In this document: positions 8,655-18,519 of the stretch, piece by piece
How positions within the stretch are numbered: the first letter of the stretch is position 1
Layout of the letters: each line of letters begins with the position of its first letter
From: Daejeonella sp.
GTDB lineage: Bacteria > Bacteroidota > Bacteroidia > Sphingobacteriales > Sphingobacteriaceae
Length of the DNA stretch: 33,627 nt
Assembly (NCBI GenBank): GCA_030831705.1
Contig: JAURKO010000141.1
Location: 1 to 33,627 of the forward strand
Direction: 5' to 3'
Notes under the pieces: generated by a model
Database searches by the model: none
Seen by the model: only the letters and a program-made list of their open reading frames with translations
Told to the model about the DNA's origin: nothing
Translations under genes and position numbers: made by a program

Positions 8655-10772
8655 ATGAAAATAAGATTTATACTCTATCCTTTGCTCGTTTCCATAGTAC
8701 TCATCATGGCATGCTCTGCTCCAAGGATGGTTAATCTGGATCCTGTTACTTTGGTTGAAAATGCAAAAGGCTCACTGGTTTACAGGGGAAGTTATACCAA
8801 GAATATAGATATCATCAATACGCGACTTGATCTAAGTTTTGATTGGGATAGTGCCCATGTGATCGGAAAGGCTACCATTTTTGCAAAGCCTTATTTCTAT
8901 CCATCTGATCAGCTGGTTTTGAATGCCAATGGCTTTCGTTTGAATTCCGTTTCATTGATCAAAAAGGATGATAAAATACCTTTGAGGTATATTTACGATG
9001 GTAAGCTTCTGAAGATCAGTCTGGATAAAAGCTACACAAGAGATCAGAATTTCACAATCTTTATCGACTATGTAGCAATGCCAAATAAATTGAAAATTGG
9101 TGAGGATATAGCCTCTGCCGGTGATCGGGGAATTTATTTTATAAATAGAGATGGTAAGGACAAAGGTAAACCAAGGCAAATCTGGACTCAAGGAGAAACT
9201 GAATGTAATTCGAACTGGTTTCCTACCATAAACGGTACACAGGAAAAGATGACTCAGGAATTAAATATTACAGTTCCTAATGAGTTTGTTAGCCTTTCTA
9301 ATGGTACTCTGGAGATTTCAACTTTGAATGGTGACGGTACTCGTACAGACAGCTGGAGGCAGAAGCAACCACATTCTACATATTTGACTATGCTTACAGT
9401 TGGAGACTTCGTAATTACCAAAGATCATTGGCGGGACAAGGAATTGAGTTATTACACTGAACCCGAATATGCATCTAATGCTAAAATGGTGTTTGGCAAA
9501 ACACCTGAAATGATGGAGTTTTTTTCAAATAAGTTGGGCATTGAATATCCCTGGGATAAATACTCCCAGATTGTAGTCAGGGATTTTGTGAGCGGAGCCA
9601 TGGAAAATACTACCGCTACTGTTTTTTTTGAAGGTTTGAATATGTCAGAAGGACAATTTCTTGATGAAAATCACGAAGATATTATTGCACATGAACTGTT
9701 TCATCATTGGTTTGGTAATTTGGTAACTGCTGAATCCTGGGCTAATCTGCCTCTGAATGAATCATTTGCTACTTACGGGGAATATCTTTGGGAAGAATTT
9801 AAATACGGCAGGGATCAGGCTGATGTAAAAGGCCTGGAAGACATGTCGATTTATCTCGCAAACAAAAGAAAAACAGAACCCGATGTGATAAGGTTTGATT
9901 ATGCAGACAAAGAGCAAATGTTTGATGAGATTAGTTACCATAAAGGTGGTAGAATTCTGCACATGCTTAGAAAGACAGTTGGAGATGAGGCTTTTTTTGA
10001 ATCTTTAAAACTTTATTTAACCAAACATTCTTTTAAAACTGCCGAAATTCATGATCTCCGTCTTGTATTTGAAGAGATTAGCGGGATGGATCTAAACTGG
10101 TTTTTTAATCAATGGTTCCTTGCCTCAGGGCACCCAGTTTTAAGTATTCAGAGTTCCTATGACCAAATTAAAAGAGAGATTAAAGTCGGTATTACTCAAG
10201 ATCAGAATCTTACTGAAACTCCTCTTTATCGTATTCCAATTTCAGTTGATATCTATTCCGGGGGAAAGATTGAACGCAAAGAAATTGTTCTGGACAGGCA
10301 AAATCAATCTTTTATTTTTCCTTCACTTAGCCCTCCTGATCTTGTAAATGTCGATGCTGAAAAATACATTCTCGCTGAAAAAAATGAGATTAAAAGCGTT
10401 CAGGAGTATGTTTTTCAATATCAGAATGCACCTTTATTCATGGACAGGATTGAAGCAATATTAAAATTAAAGGATCTTAAAGAGGATGCTTCCGCAAAAG
10501 AATTAATGGTCTCGGCTATTAAGGATAAGAGCTGGCTGATTCGTCATACGGCATTATCTGTTGTTGAACATTTATCTGATGAAGAAAAAAAGGCTGTTTA
10601 TGGAACATTGAAAGATCTTGCAATTAATGACAAAGTTTCGCAAGTTAGGGCTGCAGCAGTCGAAAAACTTGGGAAATATTATAGAACTTCAGAAAACAAG
10701 GAGGTATTTGCTTTGACTGCCAAAGACAAATCTCCAGTTGTAATTAGTGCAACCGCTGCTGCAAGACAATAG
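8655..10772 (+). CDS. M1 family metallopeptidase (aminopeptidase), lipoprotein
   Basis: 705 aa; GAMEN exopeptidase motif, HELFHH...NESFATY zinc site; lipobox 'LIMAC'; HEAT-like C-terminus. Confidence 0.94.
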   Translation: MKIRFILYPLLVSIVLIMACSAPRMVNLDPVTLVENAKGSLVYRGSYTKNIDIINTRLDLSFDWDSAHVIGKATIFAKPYFYPSDQLVLNANGFRLNSVSLIKKDDKIPLRYIYDGKLLKISLDKSYTRDQNFTIFIDYVAMPNKLKIGEDIASAGDRGIYFINRDGKDKGKPRQIWTQGETECNSNWFPTINGTQEKMTQELNITVPNEFVSLSNGTLEISTLNGDGTRTDSWRQKQPHSTYLTMLTVGDFVITKDHWRDKELSYYTEPEYASNAKMVFGKTPEMMEFFSNKLGIEYPWDKYSQIVVRDFVSGAMENTTATVFFEGLNMSEGQFLDENHEDIIAHELFHHWFGNLVTAESWANLPLNESFATYGEYLWEEFKYGRDQADVKGLEDMSIYLANKRKTEPDVIRFDYADKEQMFDEISYHKGGRILHMLRKTVGDEAFFESLKLYLTKHSFKTAEIHDLRLVFEEISGMDLNWFFNQWFLASGHPVLSIQSSYDQIKREIKVGITQDQNLTETPLYRIPISVDIYSGGKIERKEIVLDRQNQSFIFPSLSPPDLVNVDAEKYILAEKNEIKSVQEYVFQYQNAPLFMDRIEAILKLKDLKEDASAKELMVSAIKDKSWLIRHTALSVVEHLSDEEKKAVYGTLKDLAINDKVSQVRAAAVEKLGKYYRTSENKEVFALTAKDKSPVVISATAAARQ

Positions 10773-10817
10773 ATAATCAGAATTTTCTGTTTATCAGGAA
10801 TGCAGGAATAAAGAGGT

Positions 10818-11165
10818 TTAATCTGCTTTATCTGATTTAAATGCTGAAAATATCATATTAATCAGAGCCAATACAATAGCAAATAAAACTGCAGAAATAA
10901 AACCGTTGGTATTAAATGATTCCATCAGGTTGTCAACCAGAAGCACCATTAAAACGGTAATAATAAACGAAACTAAACCTAGTGTCAGAAAATTGATTGG
11001 AAAAGTTAGTACTCGAAGAATTGTTCCTATTGTAGCGTTTGATAATGCAATGAGTATTCCTGCAATTATAGCACTCCAGAAACTTTCTACATCAACTCCC
11101 GGTAGAAGGTAAGCAGCAAGAGCAACAGCTGCTCCCATTAAAATAATTTCGATGATTACCCTCAT
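10818..11165 (-). CDS. Phage holin superfamily IV-like small membrane protein
   Basis: 115 aa, four predicted TM segments, 'LTFPINFLTLGLVSFIITVLMV' typical of this family (not indicative of a prophage). Confidence 0.8.
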   Translation of the reverse strand: MRVIIEIILMGAAVALAAYLLPGVDVESFWSAIIAGILIALSNATIGTILRVLTFPINFLTLGLVSFIITVLMVLLVDNLMESFNTNGFISAVLFAIVLALINMIFSAFKSDKAD

Positions 11166-11180
11166 ATTTTTTATTTTTAA

Positions 11181-11651
11181 ATGAAATTAAACATGAAATT
11201 GAAAAATCTATTCCACATATCAATAGTTATTTTGATTTTATTTAATTCTTGCAGACAGGAGACTGTTCATAATGCTACCCAGAAAAAATTGATAATCAGA
11301 TTTAATCCTGAAAGCAATTCTTTAGAATTAATCGGATTGGCTAATCATGTTATTGAGGAATTAAAATCTGATTCTCTGCCTGATTCTCTCTGGACGAATT
11401 TTTTCGCTGTTTATGAAGATTCGAATGATCCTGAAATGAGGGATTTTCAGCCGGCCACAGAAGGCGCATACACAATTGAAGGAGACCTGATTCGTTTTAA
11501 GCCAAAAATTGATTTCAGGAGGAACCAGTTGTATTTTGCAAGGTGTTACACAAAACTATTGCTACAGGATGCGGAGGATTTGATTGAAACACGCGAACTG
11601 TTTAATTCAGATGGGTTTACTGAATATAAATTCTATCTCTCAAAAAAATAA
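11181..11651 (+). CDS. Hypothetical lipoprotein
   Basis: 156 aa with signal peptide and lipobox (ILFNSC|R); no family recognised. Confidence 0.65.
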   Translation: MKLNMKLKNLFHISIVILILFNSCRQETVHNATQKKLIIRFNPESNSLELIGLANHVIEELKSDSLPDSLWTNFFAVYEDSNDPEMRDFQPATEGAYTIEGDLIRFKPKIDFRRNQLYFARCYTKLLLQDAEDLIETRELFNSDGFTEYKFYLSKK

Positions 11652-11679
11652 GATCTGTAAATGTATTGAAACCAGGTAT

Positions 11680-11709
11680 TTGTAATCACGGATAGTTTTT
11701 TTATATTTG
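11680..11709 (+). promoter_or_regulatory. Bacteroidota-type promoter (TTG-N19-TATATTTG) upstream of rimP-nusA-infB
   Basis: TTG at 11680-11682, 19-nt spacer, TATATTTG at 11702-11709, matching consensus TTG-N17-20-TAnnTTTG. Confidence 0.75.
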
Positions 11710-11722
11710 CATCGATCTGAGA

Positions 11723-11753
11723 AGAGCCCCGACATTATCGGGGCTCTTTTTTT
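11723..11753 (+). terminator. Intrinsic terminator/candidate attenuator in the rimP leader
   Basis: Perfect 10-bp stem AGAGCCCCGA / TCGGGGCTCT with 5-nt loop CATTA, followed by T6 (TTTTTT). Confidence 0.85.
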
Positions 11754-11791
11754 ACCAAATGTTTTTCATGTGGGATTTAAAAAAGATCGTT

Positions 11792-12256
11792 ATGAATATA
11801 GAAAACCGTGTAATTGAGTTAGTTGAAGAAAAAATTGCTGACCGTCCTGATTTGTTTATTGTGGATGTTCAAATGCATAATAGCGGGATTTTATCTATTT
11901 TAGTGGATGGAGACAATGGAGTTGCAATAAGTGATTGTGTCGCTATAAGTCGGCATGTAGGTTTCCATCTTGAAGAGGAAAATACCATTGAGCAAGCATA
12001 CAGACTGGAAGTTTCCTCGCCAGGAATAGATACCCCACTTAAATCAATACGCCAGTTCCGGAAAAATATTAACCGTTCATTAAAAGTTAAGCTGACAGAT
12101 GGGAACATCCGGGAAGGGAAATTGTTGAGCGCAGATGATTCTGGAATAACCATACAAGAAATTATCAAGGAAAAAGGTAAGAAAGCAGTTACGATTGAAA
12201 GTTTTATTCAAATTACAGATATATCAGAAACACTAGTTTTAGTGAGTTTTAAATAA
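11792..12256 (+). CDS. rimP: Ribosome maturation factor RimP
   Basis: Position directly before nusA; 'YRLEVSSPGIDTPLK' RimP motif. ORF track starts at 11759; ATG 11792 (MNIENRVIEL) preferred. Confidence 0.93.
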   Translation: MNIENRVIELVEEKIADRPDLFIVDVQMHNSGILSILVDGDNGVAISDCVAISRHVGFHLEEENTIEQAYRLEVSSPGIDTPLKSIRQFRKNINRSLKVKLTDGNIREGKLLSADDSGITIQEIIKEKGKKAVTIESFIQITDISETLVLVSFK

Positions 12257-12288
12257 CGTTAGTCCCGGACTGACAAATTCAATAAAAA

Positions 12289-13524
12289 ATGAGCAATATT
12301 AATTTAATCGATTCATTCCAGGAGTTTAAAGACTTCAAGAATATTGACCGTCCTACGGTTATTAGTGTATTGGAAGAGGTTTTCCGTAGCATGTTACGGA
12401 AGAGGTATGGTACCGACGAAAATTGCGATGTGATCGTCAACCCTGATAACGGGGATTTGGAGATCTGGCGTACAAGAACGGTTATGGAAGATGGATTTTC
12501 AGAAGACGATGATCTGGAAATTGAACTTGCCGAAGCAAAAGTAATTGATTCTGACCTTGAGGTTGGAGATGATTTTATTGAACAAATTACCCTTGAAAGT
12601 TTTGGTCGCAGAGCGATTCTTGCTGCCCGACAGACCTTGGTTTCAAAAATCCTGGAACTTGAAAAAGATGAGATTTTCAAGAAATATAAAGACCGTGTTG
12701 GAGAGATAGTAACTGGTGAAGTTTATCAGGTTTGGAAGAAAGAAACGTTAGTTCTCGATGATGAAGGGAATGAACTTTTATTGCCTAAAACTGAACAAAT
12801 TCCTGCAGATTATTTCAAAAAAGGCGATTCTGTCCGCGCAATCATAGAGAAAGTAGAAATGATTAATGGTAATCCAAAGATTATTATCTCTCGTACTGCA
12901 CCGGAATTCTTGCAACGTTTGTTTGAGATGGAAGTTCCTGAAATATTTGACGGACTAATAACAATCAAAAAAATTGTTCGTGAGCCCGGTGAGCGTGCTA
13001 AAGTTGCGGTTGAATCTTATGATGATAGAATTGACCCTGTTGGTGCTTGCGTAGGTATGAAAGGATCCCGTATTCATGGTATTGTTCGCGAACTCAAAAA
13101 TGAAAATATTGATGTGATTAACTTTACAAATAATATTTCATTGTATATTCAAAGAGCATTGAGTCCGGCGAAGATTACAAGCATCAAACTTGATGATGAA
13201 GAAAAGAGAGCCGCTGTTTATCTAAAACCTGATCAGGTTTCATTAGCAATCGGCCGTGGTGGTCACAATATTAAGTTGGCCGGAAAGCTTACTGGATATG
13301 AAATTGATGTTTACCGTGAAGTGCATGAAGATGATGAGGATGTGGATATCGAAGAATTTTCAGATGAAATTGAAGGATGGATTATCGACGAATTCAAACG
13401 TGTTGGCTTAGATACAGCGAAATCTATTTTAAGTTTGTCTGTAGATGAATTGGTTAAGCGTACTGATCTGGAAGATAGTACAGTGAAAGATGTGATTGAG
13501 ATTCTTAAGTCAGAATTTGAATAA
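12289..13524 (+). CDS. nusA: Transcription termination/antitermination factor NusA
   Basis: S1 and KH domains: 'DPVGACVGMKGSRIHGIVRELKNENIDVI', 'LAIGRGGHNIKLAGKLTGYEIDV'. Confidence 0.97.
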   Translation: MSNINLIDSFQEFKDFKNIDRPTVISVLEEVFRSMLRKRYGTDENCDVIVNPDNGDLEIWRTRTVMEDGFSEDDDLEIELAEAKVIDSDLEVGDDFIEQITLESFGRRAILAARQTLVSKILELEKDEIFKKYKDRVGEIVTGEVYQVWKKETLVLDDEGNELLLPKTEQIPADYFKKGDSVRAIIEKVEMINGNPKIIISRTAPEFLQRLFEMEVPEIFDGLITIKKIVREPGERAKVAVESYDDRIDPVGACVGMKGSRIHGIVRELKNENIDVINFTNNISLYIQRALSPAKITSIKLDDEEKRAAVYLKPDQVSLAIGRGGHNIKLAGKLTGYEIDVYREVHEDDEDVDIEEFSDEIEGWIIDEFKRVGLDTAKSILSLSVDELVKRTDLEDSTVKDVIEILKSEFE

Positions 13525-13640
13525 TTTATTAGATTACTTTTTTTTGAGAAATTTTGGGTTCAAGAAAAAGCCAAATCCTCAAAACATTTAACATATAAAA
13601 AACGTACTTTTGTACAAAAATAGCGAGGTTAAAATAATAA

Positions 13641-16600
13641 ATGTCAGAAGGTAAAAGCACAAATTTACTTAAAGCTGCGAAAGAGCTGAATATCGGCTTA
13701 AACACCGCGGTGGAGTTTTTAGGGAAAAAGGGTCATAAAGTTGATGCCAGGCCCAATACGAAACTCACCGAAGAGATGTACGATGTTCTTCTTAAGGAGT
13801 TTCAGGGTGATAAAATCGTAAAAGAAGAAGCTAAACAAATTGTTATTGGCAAAATTCGGCGTGATGATATTCCTGTAGGTAACGAGAAGGCTGAGCCACA
13901 GCTTTCAAAAGATTTTGAACAAGAGGAGATTCTCATCAAGAATGTTAACACATTCACTGCCCCCCTTGTTGATAAGCCTAAAGCTGAACTTCAGGAGACA
14001 GTTGATATTGAGCCTAAGCTAGAAGAAGCTGGATTGCCCGGTGTTAAAGTGGTGGGAAAGATCAATTTAGATGATTTAAATTCAAAAACCCGACCTGATA
14101 AAAAAATTCAGGAACCCGAAAAACCTAAGGTTACTCCGGCACCTGCTATAAAAATTGAGGAGCCTGTTTTCGATAAAGAACCAGAGGTAATTCCTCAGCC
14201 TGCTGCTGAAAAGGTTAAACCTGAAGTTGAAGTGGTGACTGTAGCGGAAGTCAAAGAATCCATTGAAAAGTCTGAAGAACCTGTTGAGATTCAACCTGAA
14301 ATAGCAGCAAAAAATTCAGTAACCGAAGAAAAACAAGAAAATATACCAAATACACAAGAAAGTAATCCTAATGCTACCGTCATTCGTGCGAAAGCTGATC
14401 GGTTATCCGGTCCGAATGTAATCGGCAGAATCGATTTGCCTTCCGCGCCTGCCCGTCGCGGACAGCCGGTTGCCTCTTCGTCTAGCGCAGCTGGTGCTGA
14501 TCAAAAGCGCAAGCGCAAGCGCAAGGATAATGCTCCCGGACAGCCCGGACAATCTGGAGGCCAGCCTCAACAGCAGGGACAGCAGGGTCAGCAAGGCGGA
14601 GGATTTCCTCGTCCTGCACCCGGAGCAGGTTATCAGGGTAATCGTCCTGATTTCAGGAATGCGAGACCCGGACAAGGAAATACAGCCGGTACTGGTGGTG
14701 CCCGTCCTGATTTCAGGAATAAGCCCCGTACACCTGAAGCTCCAAAAGCAGAACCAACAGATAAAGAAATTCAGGATCAGATTAAAGCAACGCTTGCACG
14801 TTTAAGTGGAGCTGGAAAATCTGGAAAATTTGCACAACGTGCTAAATTACGGCGTCAGAAACGCGATGATGTTGCTCAGACTGCAGAAGATGCGGCATTA
14901 GAAGCAGAAATGCAGTCTAAGACCATTAAAGTTACCGAATTTGTTACCGCCAATGAGCTCGCTCTGATGTTGGATGTACCTGTTACTCAGGTTATCTCAA
15001 CTTGTATGAGTCTTGGAATGTTTGTTTCCATCAATCAAAGGCTTGATGCAGAAACTCTGACAATCGTTGCAGATGAGTTTGGCTATGAAGTTGAATTTGT
15101 AAAGCCTGAAGATGAAGAGATTGGGTTGCTTGAAGAAGCTGATAGTCCTGAAGACCAATTAGCAAGAGCTCCTATTGTAACCGTGATGGGGCACGTAGAT
15201 CATGGTAAAACCTCTTTACTTGACTTTGTTCGTAAGACTAATGTGATTGCAGGTGAAGCAGGTGGAATTACTCAGCACATTGGTGCCTATGAAGTAACTC
15301 TTGAAAATGAGCGCAAAATAACTTTTCTGGATACTCCGGGTCACGAAGCTTTTACAGCTATGCGTGCCAGAGGCGCCAATGTTACCGATATTGCAATTAT
15401 TGTGATTGCTGCTGATGATAGTGTGATGCCTCAAACGCGTGAAGCTATTAATCATGCACAGGCTGCAAATGTGCCGATTGTATTTGCATTCAGTAAAGTT
15501 GATAAGCCTGGTGCCAATGCGGATAAGATTCGTGAGCAGCTTTCTGCAATGAACATTCTGGTTGAAGACTGGGGTGGAAAATATCAGAGTCAGGAAATTT
15601 CAGGTAAAACTGGAGTAGGTATCGATCTTTTACTCGAAAAAGTTTGCCTGGAGGCAGATATGCTCGAATTGACAGCCAACCCAAACAAACGTGCAGTAGG
15701 TACAGTTATTGAAGCAGCATTAGATAAGGGCCGTGGAATTGTTACAACCGTGCTTATTCAGGCCGGAACACTGCGTGTTGGTGATGCGATACTTGCTGGT
15801 GGATATAGCGGTAAGGTAAAAGCATTACATAATGAGCGCGGGGTTAAATTGGATCATGCAGGGCCTTCAACACCGGTACAGGTTTTGGGTATGCAAGGTG
15901 CACCAACTTCAGGAGATAAGTTTAACGTGATGGAAAGTGAAGTTGAAGCCCGTCAGGTTGCTAACAAAAGATTACAGTTACAACGTGAGCAGGGTTTACG
16001 TACTCAGAAACATATTACTCTCGATGAGATCGGACGTCGTTTGGCGATTGGAAACTTTAAAGAGCTGAATGTAATCGTTAAAGGTGACGTGGATGGTTCA
16101 ATCGAAGCATTATCCGATTCTTTATTGAAACTTTCTACTGAACAGATACAGGTAAATATTATACATAAATCTGTGGGTCAGATATCTGAATCGGATGTAT
16201 TGCTGGCTTCGGCTTCTGATGCAATTATCATCGGTTTCCAGGTTCGTCCATCTGCAAGTGCTCGTAAGTTGGCTGAAGCAGAACAGATTGATATCAGACT
16301 TTATTCAATTATCTACGATGCCATCAATGAGGTGAAAGCCGCAATGGAAGGTATGCTTGATCCTGAATTTGAAGAGAAAATTACTTCAAACGTTGAAATT
16401 CGTGAAGTATTCAAGATCAGTAAAGTGGGTACCATTGCAGGTTGTATGGTACTCGATGGAAAGATCACTAGAAACAGCAAGGTGCGTATTATTCGTGATG
16501 GTGTAGTTGTTTATACCGGAGAATTAGCTTCATTGAAGCGCTTCAAGGATGATGTGAAAGAGGTTGCTACAGGTTATGAGTGTGGTTTGAATATTCAGAA

Positions 16601-16670
16601 CTTTAATAATATTGAGGTTGGTGATATCGTAGAATCATACGAACAGGTTGAAGTGAAACGGAAATTGTAA
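13641..16670 (+). CDS. infB: Translation initiation factor IF-2
   Basis: 1009 aa; [29 protein letters not shown]2 domains; long low-complexity N-terminal extension. Confidence 0.97.
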   Translation: MSEGKSTNLLKAAKELNIGLNTAVEFLGKKGHKVDARPNTKLTEEMYDVLLKEFQGDKIVKEEAKQIVIGKIRRDDIPVGNEKAEPQLSKDFEQEEILIKNVNTFTAPLVDKPKAELQETVDIEPKLEEAGLPGVKVVGKINLDDLNSKTRPDKKIQEPEKPKVTPAPAIKIEEPVFDKEPEVIPQPAAEKVKPEVEVVTVAEVKESIEKSEEPVEIQPEIAAKNSVTEEKQENIPNTQESNPNATVIRAKADRLSGPNVIGRIDLPSAPARRGQPVASSSSAAGADQKRKRKRKDNAPGQPGQSGGQPQQQGQQGQQGGGFPRPAPGAGYQGNRPDFRNARPGQGNTAGTGGARPDFRNKPRTPEAPKAEPTDKEIQDQIKATLARLSGAGKSGKFAQRAKLRRQKRDDVAQTAEDAALEAEMQSKTIKVTEFVTANELALMLDVPVTQVISTCMSLGMFVSINQRLDAETLTIVADEFGYEVEFVKPEDEEIGLLEEADSPEDQLARAPIVTVMGHVDHGKTSLLDFVRKTNVIAGEAGGITQHIGAYEVTLENERKITFLDTPGHEAFTAMRARGANVTDIAIIVIAADDSVMPQTREAINHAQAANVPIVFAFSKVDKPGANADKIREQLSAMNILVEDWGGKYQSQEISGKTGVGIDLLLEKVCLEADMLELTANPNKRAVGTVIEAALDKGRGIVTTVLIQAGTLRVGDAILAGGYSGKVKALHNERGVKLDHAGPSTPVQVLGMQGAPTSGDKFNVMESEVEARQVANKRLQLQREQGLRTQKHITLDEIGRRLAIGNFKELNVIVKGDVDGSIEALSDSLLKLSTEQIQVNIIHKSVGQISESDVLLASASDAIIIGFQVRPSASARKLAEAEQIDIRLYSIIYDAINEVKAAMEGMLDPEFEEKITSNVEIREVFKISKVGTIAGCMVLDGKITRNSKVRIIRDGVVVYTGELASLKRFKDDVKEVATGYECGLNIQNFNNIEVGDIVESYEQVEVKRKL

Positions 16671-16687
16671 TCGGAATAAATATTTTT

Positions 16688-16715
16688 AAAAGCGATCTAT
16701 TGGATCGCTTTTTTT
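16688..16715 (+). terminator. Intrinsic terminator of the rimP-nusA-infB operon
   Basis: AGCGATC-TATTG-GATCGCT stem (7 bp, extended by A/T) followed by a T tract, 18 nt after the infB stop. Confidence 0.85.
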
Positions 16716-16755
16716 GTTTTGGCTTATTGATGTATAATCTATTTATCTAGCAGGT

Positions 16756-17565
16756 TTGGGCTTAAGAAAAGAATTTAGAAGGCTTAAAAGAAGCATACAA
16801 ATGAGACTTAAATCAGGTGATATTAAGCTTGAGTTAGGCCGGGTTGCTGATTACAAGCACTTTACCGTTGGGTATGCTCATGTATTCGAGAAACCTTTTA
16901 AATTTCATCACGGTCCGAGTTTTGCAGAATCTTATATTGAACTTTTCGAGACAGAAATTTACAGGTTCAAACCTAGCGCCGGCTCAGGGATTATTCTTGA
17001 TTGTGGTGCAAATATGGGTCTGAGTGTATTGTATTTCTCACTTAATTATCCAGACCATCATATCATCGCTTTCGAACCGGATGCAGATATTTTCGCAATT
17101 TTGAAAGAGAATGTGGAGACTTTCGGACTAAAAAATGTAACTCTTTATCAAAAAGCAGTTTGGACCCAAAAAGAAACCTTAAAGTTCTTTACTGATGGCG
17201 GCATGGGTGGCAGAATAAATAATGAGTACTCTAATCAGGTGCCCAAATTTATCGAAGCTGTTCCTTTGCTTGATTACCTGACACCAGATGTAGATTTTCT
17301 GAAAATTGATATTGAAGGAGCTGAGGATACTGTTTTGAAATATTGCGGAGCGGGTTTGCAAAATGCAAAGCATATCTTTTTTGAATACCATAATAATGTG
17401 AATTCAAAACAAACACTACATCAACTTCTTGCACTGGTTGAAAGTTTAGGTTTCCATTATTATATAAAGGAATCAGCTACCAGAAAACGTCCGTTTGTAG
17501 ATACCAGACTCATCTGCGAGAGCTTTGATATGGCCATTAATGTTTTCTGTTATAGGGAAAAGTAA
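16756..17565 (+). CDS. FkbM family methyltransferase
   Basis: 'IILDCGANMGLSVLYFS', 'IIAFEPD', 'DFLKIDIEGAEDTVL' motifs; TTG start. Confidence 0.9.
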   Translation: MGLRKEFRRLKRSIQMRLKSGDIKLELGRVADYKHFTVGYAHVFEKPFKFHHGPSFAESYIELFETEIYRFKPSAGSGIILDCGANMGLSVLYFSLNYPDHHIIAFEPDADIFAILKENVETFGLKNVTLYQKAVWTQKETLKFFTDGGMGGRINNEYSNQVPKFIEAVPLLDYLTPDVDFLKIDIEGAEDTVLKYCGAGLQNAKHIFFEYHNNVNSKQTLHQLLALVESLGFHYYIKESATRKRPFVDTRLICESFDMAINVFCYREK

Positions 17566-17572
17566 GCTTAAA

Positions 17573-18517
17573 CTAATCAGAAAAGATTCTTCTTATTTTT
17601 CCGCCCCAAAGCTCTTTCAGAGCGAAATTCAGTTTACTAAAAACGTTTTTTTTATTTATACTGAAAAGTAAATCACGATTCCTGTAGATTAGCTTCAACA
17701 GCCCGAAAGAAAAATATTCCTCTTTATTCTTTTTAAATTCAGCATAGAGTTTTTTTATAAACTCAGGGTTTTTATTCTTGGGATAATTAACGCAAGACTT
17801 TATCCAAAGAAGCTTTTGTTCAAATTTTATGGAAGCAGAAATTGGATTTTTGAGTGTATTATCTCTTTTACGTTTTAAAATATTAGTATCTGCTTTTTGA
17901 TGCTGTCGATATTTTACCAGGCTTTCTTCAATAAAATCTATGCTACCGAGATTAGTGCCTACATATCCCATCCACCAATCATGAAAATAGGCTTCTGGAA
18001 AAGGTAAGAGCTCATTCCTCAGTTCTTTTTTCATTAACACTGAATGTCCTGAAATGCAGTTAAAGAATAAAAATACTTCAGGTTGATCACCCCGATACAA
18101 ATTCATAATATCCGACATATAAAGGCTTAAGGATTCACCATTTTGGTCTACAAATTCGGAATCATGGTAGATCAGTAAATTATTGCCGATTGCCTTTACC
18201 TGTTTCTCTATCTTATTTAAATCCCAGATATCATCCTGATCGGATAAGGCTATAAAATCACCATTGCACAAGCTCATGGCTTTTTCAAAATTTCTGATAT
18301 AACCCAGATTTTGAGGATTAATAAATAATTTGATGAAGGAGTACCTGGCTGAATATTCCTTTAGAATGTTTAATGTATTATCAGTAGAGCAGTCGTCAAC
18401 AACAATTAGCTCAATTTCCGGATAACTTTGATTGACAATCGAATCCAGTTGTTGTTTTAAGTAAGCGTCACCGTTATAAGTACATAAAGCTATGGAAACC
18501 AGTTTTTTATCATTCAT
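17573..18517 (-). CDS. Glycosyltransferase family 2
   Basis: 'VSIALCTYNGDAYLKQQLDSIVNQSYPEIELIVVDDCSTDNT', 'LSDQDDIW'. Confidence 0.92.
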   Translation of the reverse strand: MNDKKLVSIALCTYNGDAYLKQQLDSIVNQSYPEIELIVVDDCSTDNTLNILKEYSARYSFIKLFINPQNLGYIRNFEKAMSLCNGDFIALSDQDDIWDLNKIEKQVKAIGNNLLIYHDSEFVDQNGESLSLYMSDIMNLYRGDQPEVFLFFNCISGHSVLMKKELRNELLPFPEAYFHDWWMGYVGTNLGSIDFIEESLVKYRQHQKADTNILKRKRDNTLKNPISASIKFEQKLLWIKSCVNYPKNKNPEFIKKLYAEFKKNKEEYFSFGLLKLIYRNRDLLFSINKKNVFSKLNFALKELWGGKIRRIFSD

Positions 18518-18519
18518 TT

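Noticed and set aside
10818-11165. Holin-like gene as sign of a prophage
   Set aside because: No other phage genes nearby; this four-TM family is widespread as a chromosomal membrane protein.
12279-12680. 133-aa minus-strand Ser-rich ORF opposite nusA
   Set aside because: Mirror of acidic/charged nusA codons; nusA on the other strand is unambiguous.
14403-14805. Overlapping alternative-frame ORFs (14403-14675 -, 14470-14805 +) in infB
   Set aside because: Result of low-complexity, GC-richer sequence in the IF2 N-terminal extension; no start context or domain.
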